From contig JAEEOD010000324.1 of NCBI GenBank assembly GCA_016284115.1, positions 1-7,210 of the forward strand: a stretch of DNA of 7,210 bases, read 5' to 3'. The DNA is from Bacteroidaceae bacterium. Its GTDB lineage: Bacteria > Bacteroidota > Bacteroidia > Bacteroidales > Bacteroidaceae. The translations under genes and the position numbers were made by a program. Positions 4,476 to 7,210 of this stretch are shown here, one piece after another (positions within the stretch are counted from its first letter, which is position 1; every line of letters begins with the position of its first letter). The notes beneath the pieces were generated by a model. The model worked only from the letters and a program-made list of their open reading frames with translations, was not told the DNA's origin and made no database searches.

Positions 4476-7154
4476 TTAATTGTCGAATAGTTTCATTTGT
4501 CCCGTCAACTCATCTAAGATATCACCGTTGCTCTTGCCGTTATCAGGGTCTTCTACCTCTATTGGCTCATCAGCTGGAGCAGGTTCTGCAGGCGGCTCAG
4601 GGAAGCGAGTAGGTTCCAGTTCCTTGACTTTCTTGATGGTGTAGGTAGTAAGACGTTTGCCCTTTGCCTTGTAGCCCTTGATGGCAATAAACTCATCGGC
4701 ATCCACCTCTATTTTCCCACGGAAGGAATCGTCACCACCCATCGTCACTTCGAAGCGAGCGTAATACTGGTCGGTGAGCAACAACAGACGGTTCTCGGGG
4801 TTGTCGCCCAAATAGTTCTGCTTGCGGTTGGTCGCCTCAAAATAGAAGCGCTTTACGTAAGGAAAGCCCTTCTGCGATTCATCATAGAGCACAGCCGTCC
4901 ATACTTTATGTGGGTCAAATTTCTCGATTACCCTGATATTATCGTCATAGTGGTTGTTGGTATCGAAGTCGGTGGTATAGAAATCACCATTCTCCAGTAC
5001 CACCAGTATCAATTCACCGTCCATGAACTCACCCAGATGTTTTCCGTGCCCGTCGTAGTTGAGACGTTTCACATCCTCGTCGAACCAAACCTCACGACCT
5101 CCCAACGTAGAGACACCATGCGCCTTGAGCGTGATGCGGTGAATAGGGAATTTGGTGAGGATGTTACCCATCGCTTGGCGACCCTTGATGAGAATCTGGC
5201 TGAAATCTTGGTCGATGACCAGGTTCTTCAGACGCTGGTTAGGCTTGAGTGTTACCTTGATGATTTCAGCCTCACCATTAGGGTTGGCAGTGAAATACAG
5301 CATACGGGAACCCTCTTTACCTTGCGTGATGGTATATTCGCGGTCATGTACTACTGCTGTTATCGCAAAGCGTTTGATGAAGTTCCATCCATTCTTGCCG
5401 TCACGATAGACCACATTATAGATGGTACGCTTGTCGTTCTTGTTGAACAAGGCGATGTAATAGATATCTTTGCCAACGAACTTTTTGTCGGCTACGGAAG
5501 TCACTACATAGCGACCATCCCGGAAGAACACAATCACATCGTCTAGGTTAGAACAGTTGCACACAAACTCGTCTTTTTTCATCTGTGAGCCATAGCCGAT
5601 GAAGCCTTCTTCACGGTTGACATACAGTTTCTCTGTTGCCTCGATGACACGTGCCGAGTCAATCACGTCGAAGTTGCGTACCTCTGTACGGCGAGGGAAC
5701 TGAGCACCATATTTCTTCTTCAACTTGCGGAACCAGTTAGCTGTATATTCTATCAAATCAGCCAACAGTTTGTCGATTTCCTCGATATCTGCTTTCATCT
5801 TAACAATCGCTTCTTCCGCCTTATCTGAGTTGAACTTTAGGATGCGACCCATCTTGATTTCCAGCAGCTTCAGGATATCCTCTTTGGTTACCTCACGCAC
5901 CATATAAGGATAGAAAGGAGTGAGGCGGTCGTCGATGTGCTCACAAGCAGCATCGATGCTCGCAGCCTCTTCAAATTTTTTGTCTTTGTAGATGCGCTCC
6001 TCGATAAATATTTTCTCCAACGAGGCAAAGTGAAGCTGCTCCAGTATTTCACCTTTTTTGATTTCCAATTCTCTTTTCAGCAGGTCCTTGGTGTTGTCCA
6101 CCGAGCGACGCAGCACATCGCTAACAGTGAGGAATTGCGGTTTACGCTCGTCGATGACACAGCAGTTGGGTGATATGTTGATCTCGCAATCAGTAAAAGC
6201 ATAGAGAGCGTCAATGGTCTTGTCTGATGATACACCGCTCTGTAAGTGTACCAATATTTCCACGTTGGCAGAAGTAAGATCTTCCACTTGCTTTACCTTG
6301 ATCTTACCCTTGTCGTTTGCCTTCACGATAGAGTCACACACATTCGCCACCGTACGGCCGAAAGGCAACTCTCGAATGGCTAAGGTGTGGTTGTCTACCT
6401 TCTCTATCTTGGCACGTACACGTACACTACCACCTCGTTCGCCATCATTGTATTTAGATACTTCAATGGCGCCACCCGTCTGGAAATCAGGGTAGAGCTT
6501 GAAGTCCTCATTATGCAGGTAGCTCACGGCAGCATCGCATATCTCGTTGAAATTGTGTGGCAATATCTTGGATGACAAACCAACAGCAATACCTTCCACA
6601 CCCTGAGCTAGCAGCAAAGGGAACTTAACGGGCAGGTTTATAGGCTCTTCGTTGCGTCCATCGTAAGAGAACTGCCATTCAGTGGTCTTGGGATTGAACA
6701 CTACCTCTTTGGCAAAATTAGTGAGTCGTGCCTCGATGTATCGGGGTGCAGCCGCACCGTCGCCTGTTAGGATGTTACCCCAGTTTCCCTGGGTGTCAAT
6801 CAGCATTTCTTTCTGTCCTAATTGCACTAGGGCATCGCCTATAGAAGCATCGCCGTGGGGGTGAAATTTCATGGTTTCTCCCACAATACCAGCCACTTTG
6901 TTGTAGCGACCGTCTTCCATGCGCCACATGGTATGCAGGATACGGCGCTGAACAGGCTTGAGGCCGTCGATGATGTGCGGAACGGCTCTTTCCAGAATTA
7001 CATAGGAGGCATAATCCAGGAACCAGTTCTCATACATGCCGCTCAATTGATGCTTGGCATTGGCATCGTGGGTGTCGGTTGGTTTGTAATCAGAGTGCCC
7101 AGTCGCTTCGTCTGCAGCGAAGTCGTCGATGGGTTTATCAGTGTCTTTAATCAT
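4476..7154 (-). CDS. parC: DNA topoisomerase IV subunit A
   Basis: An 892-residue type IIA topoisomerase A subunit, which with ParE separates linked daughter chromosomes by passing one duplex through a double-strand break. After a disordered acidic N-terminus (1-35), the breakage-reunion domain runs from about 40 to 500: GLKPVQRRIL (64-73), HPHGDASIGD (98-107), and the catalytic Arg138-Tyr139 in AAAPRYIEAR. GIAVGLSSKILPHN (188-201) holds Ile197, matching the DNA-intercalating Ile of GyrA. A coiled-coil and tower region covers about 350-480. The C-terminal beta-pinwheel covers about 515-845 and lacks a recognisable GyrA box (QRRGGKG-like), which favours ParC over GyrA. A Pro/Glu/Asp-rich tail ends in QMKLFDN. 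The HPHGDASIGDAL form is what I recall for Bacteroidota ParC; Ala103 sits where E. coli GyrA has Ser83. The start ATG at 7154 lies about 20 bases from a good -7 box. Confidence 0.95.
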   Translation of the reverse strand: MIKDTDKPIDDFAADEATGHSDYKPTDTHDANAKHQLSGMYENWFLDYASYVILERAVPHIIDGLKPVQRRILHTMWRMEDGRYNKVAGIVGETMKFHPHGDASIGDALVQLGQKEMLIDTQGNWGNILTGDGAAAPRYIEARLTNFAKEVVFNPKTTEWQFSYDGRNEEPINLPVKFPLLLAQGVEGIAVGLSSKILPHNFNEICDAAVSYLHNEDFKLYPDFQTGGAIEVSKYNDGERGGSVRVRAKIEKVDNHTLAIRELPFGRTVANVCDSIVKANDKGKIKVKQVEDLTSANVEILVHLQSGVSSDKTIDALYAFTDCEINISPNCCVIDERKPQFLTVSDVLRRSVDNTKDLLKRELEIKKGEILEQLHFASLEKIFIEERIYKDKKFEEAASIDAACEHIDDRLTPFYPYMVREVTKEDILKLLEIKMGRILKFNSDKAEEAIVKMKADIEEIDKLLADLIEYTANWFRKLKKKYGAQFPRRTEVRNFDVIDSARVIEATEKLYVNREEGFIGYGSQMKKDEFVCNCSNLDDVIVFFRDGRYVVTSVADKKFVGKDIYYIALFNKNDKRTIYNVVYRDGKNGWNFIKRFAITAVVHDREYTITQGKEGSRMLYFTANPNGEAEIIKVTLKPNQRLKNLVIDQDFSQILIKGRQAMGNILTKFPIHRITLKAHGVSTLGGREVWFDEDVKRLNYDGHGKHLGEFMDGELILVVLENGDFYTTDFDTNNHYDDNIRVIEKFDPHKVWTAVLYDESQKGFPYVKRFYFEATNRKQNYLGDNPENRLLLLTDQYYARFEVTMGGDDSFRGKIEVDADEFIAIKGYKAKGKRLTTYTIKKVKELEPTRFPEPPAEPAPADEPIEVEDPDNGKSNGDILDELTGQMKLFDN

Positions 7155-7174
7155 AAAATAGTCCTAAATTTGTG

Positions 7175-7182
7175 CAAATATA
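7175..7182 (-). promoter_or_regulatory. Candidate -7 box of the parC promoter
   Basis: TATATTTG on the minus strand (7182-7175) fits TAnnTTTG completely and would start transcription about 15 bases before the parC ATG at 7154. No TTTG is seen at the expected -33 spacing (the bases there read close to GTCA), so the assignment rests on the -7 box and its position in an AT-rich gap. It would serve parC and, by readthrough, the DUF3316-like and peptidase genes. Confidence 0.55.
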
Positions 7183-7210
7183 CAGAATTTTATAGAATTA
7201 TTTGACGGAA

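Noticed and set aside
4908..5546. Open plus-strand frame of 212 codons opposite parC
   Set aside because: The opposite strand encodes the intact ParC C-terminal domain. The plus-strand product shows no recognisable fold, signal or start context.

Overview
The window looks like chromosomal DNA from a Bacteroidales bacterium, most likely of the Prevotella group. Four things suggest this: recognisable TAnnTTTG-type -7 promoter boxes, the absence of Shine-Dalgarno motifs before the genes, a ParC of the Bacteroidota type (HPHGDASIGD), and a DUF3316-like protein. The genus is inferred from protein style only. There are six protein genes, one tRNA and no mobile element, CRISPR array or rRNA.

Right half (about 7182 to 2645, minus strand): a run of parC (topoisomerase IV subunit A), then a DUF3316-like exported protein, then an S41-family lipoprotein peptidase. 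The first two genes are 17 bases apart and the last two overlap by ATGA, so this is probably one transcript starting at a TATATTTG box in front of parC. Just beyond the peptidase lies a tRNA-Leu(UAG) on the same strand. It has its own well-formed promoter (TTTG-N20-TAATTTTG) and is followed by a hairpin/T-tract terminator.

Middle (1795-2460): a lone plus-strand gene for a 133-residue single-pass membrane protein of unknown function. It is divergent from the gene to its left and converges on the tRNA terminator. The 193-base divergent gap holds a candidate promoter for the left-hand operon and a long imperfect dyad (1923-1972) just ahead of the small gene.

Left part (1794 to 1, minus strand): a Gfo/Idh/MocA-family oxidoreductase that is predicted to be a lipoprotein. 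It overlaps by ATGA the start of a secreted GH13 enzyme of the neopullulanase/cyclomaltodextrinase type, which runs off the window edge. The two are likely co-translated and both leave the cytoplasm, which suggests a joint role in processing alpha-glucans or modified glycosides outside the inner membrane.

Most of the window is ordinary housekeeping and accessory Bacteroidales sequence. The points most worth a second look are the exported oxidoreductase coupled to the GH13 enzyme and the dyad in front of the unknown membrane protein. I see no convincing novel defence or mobile system.
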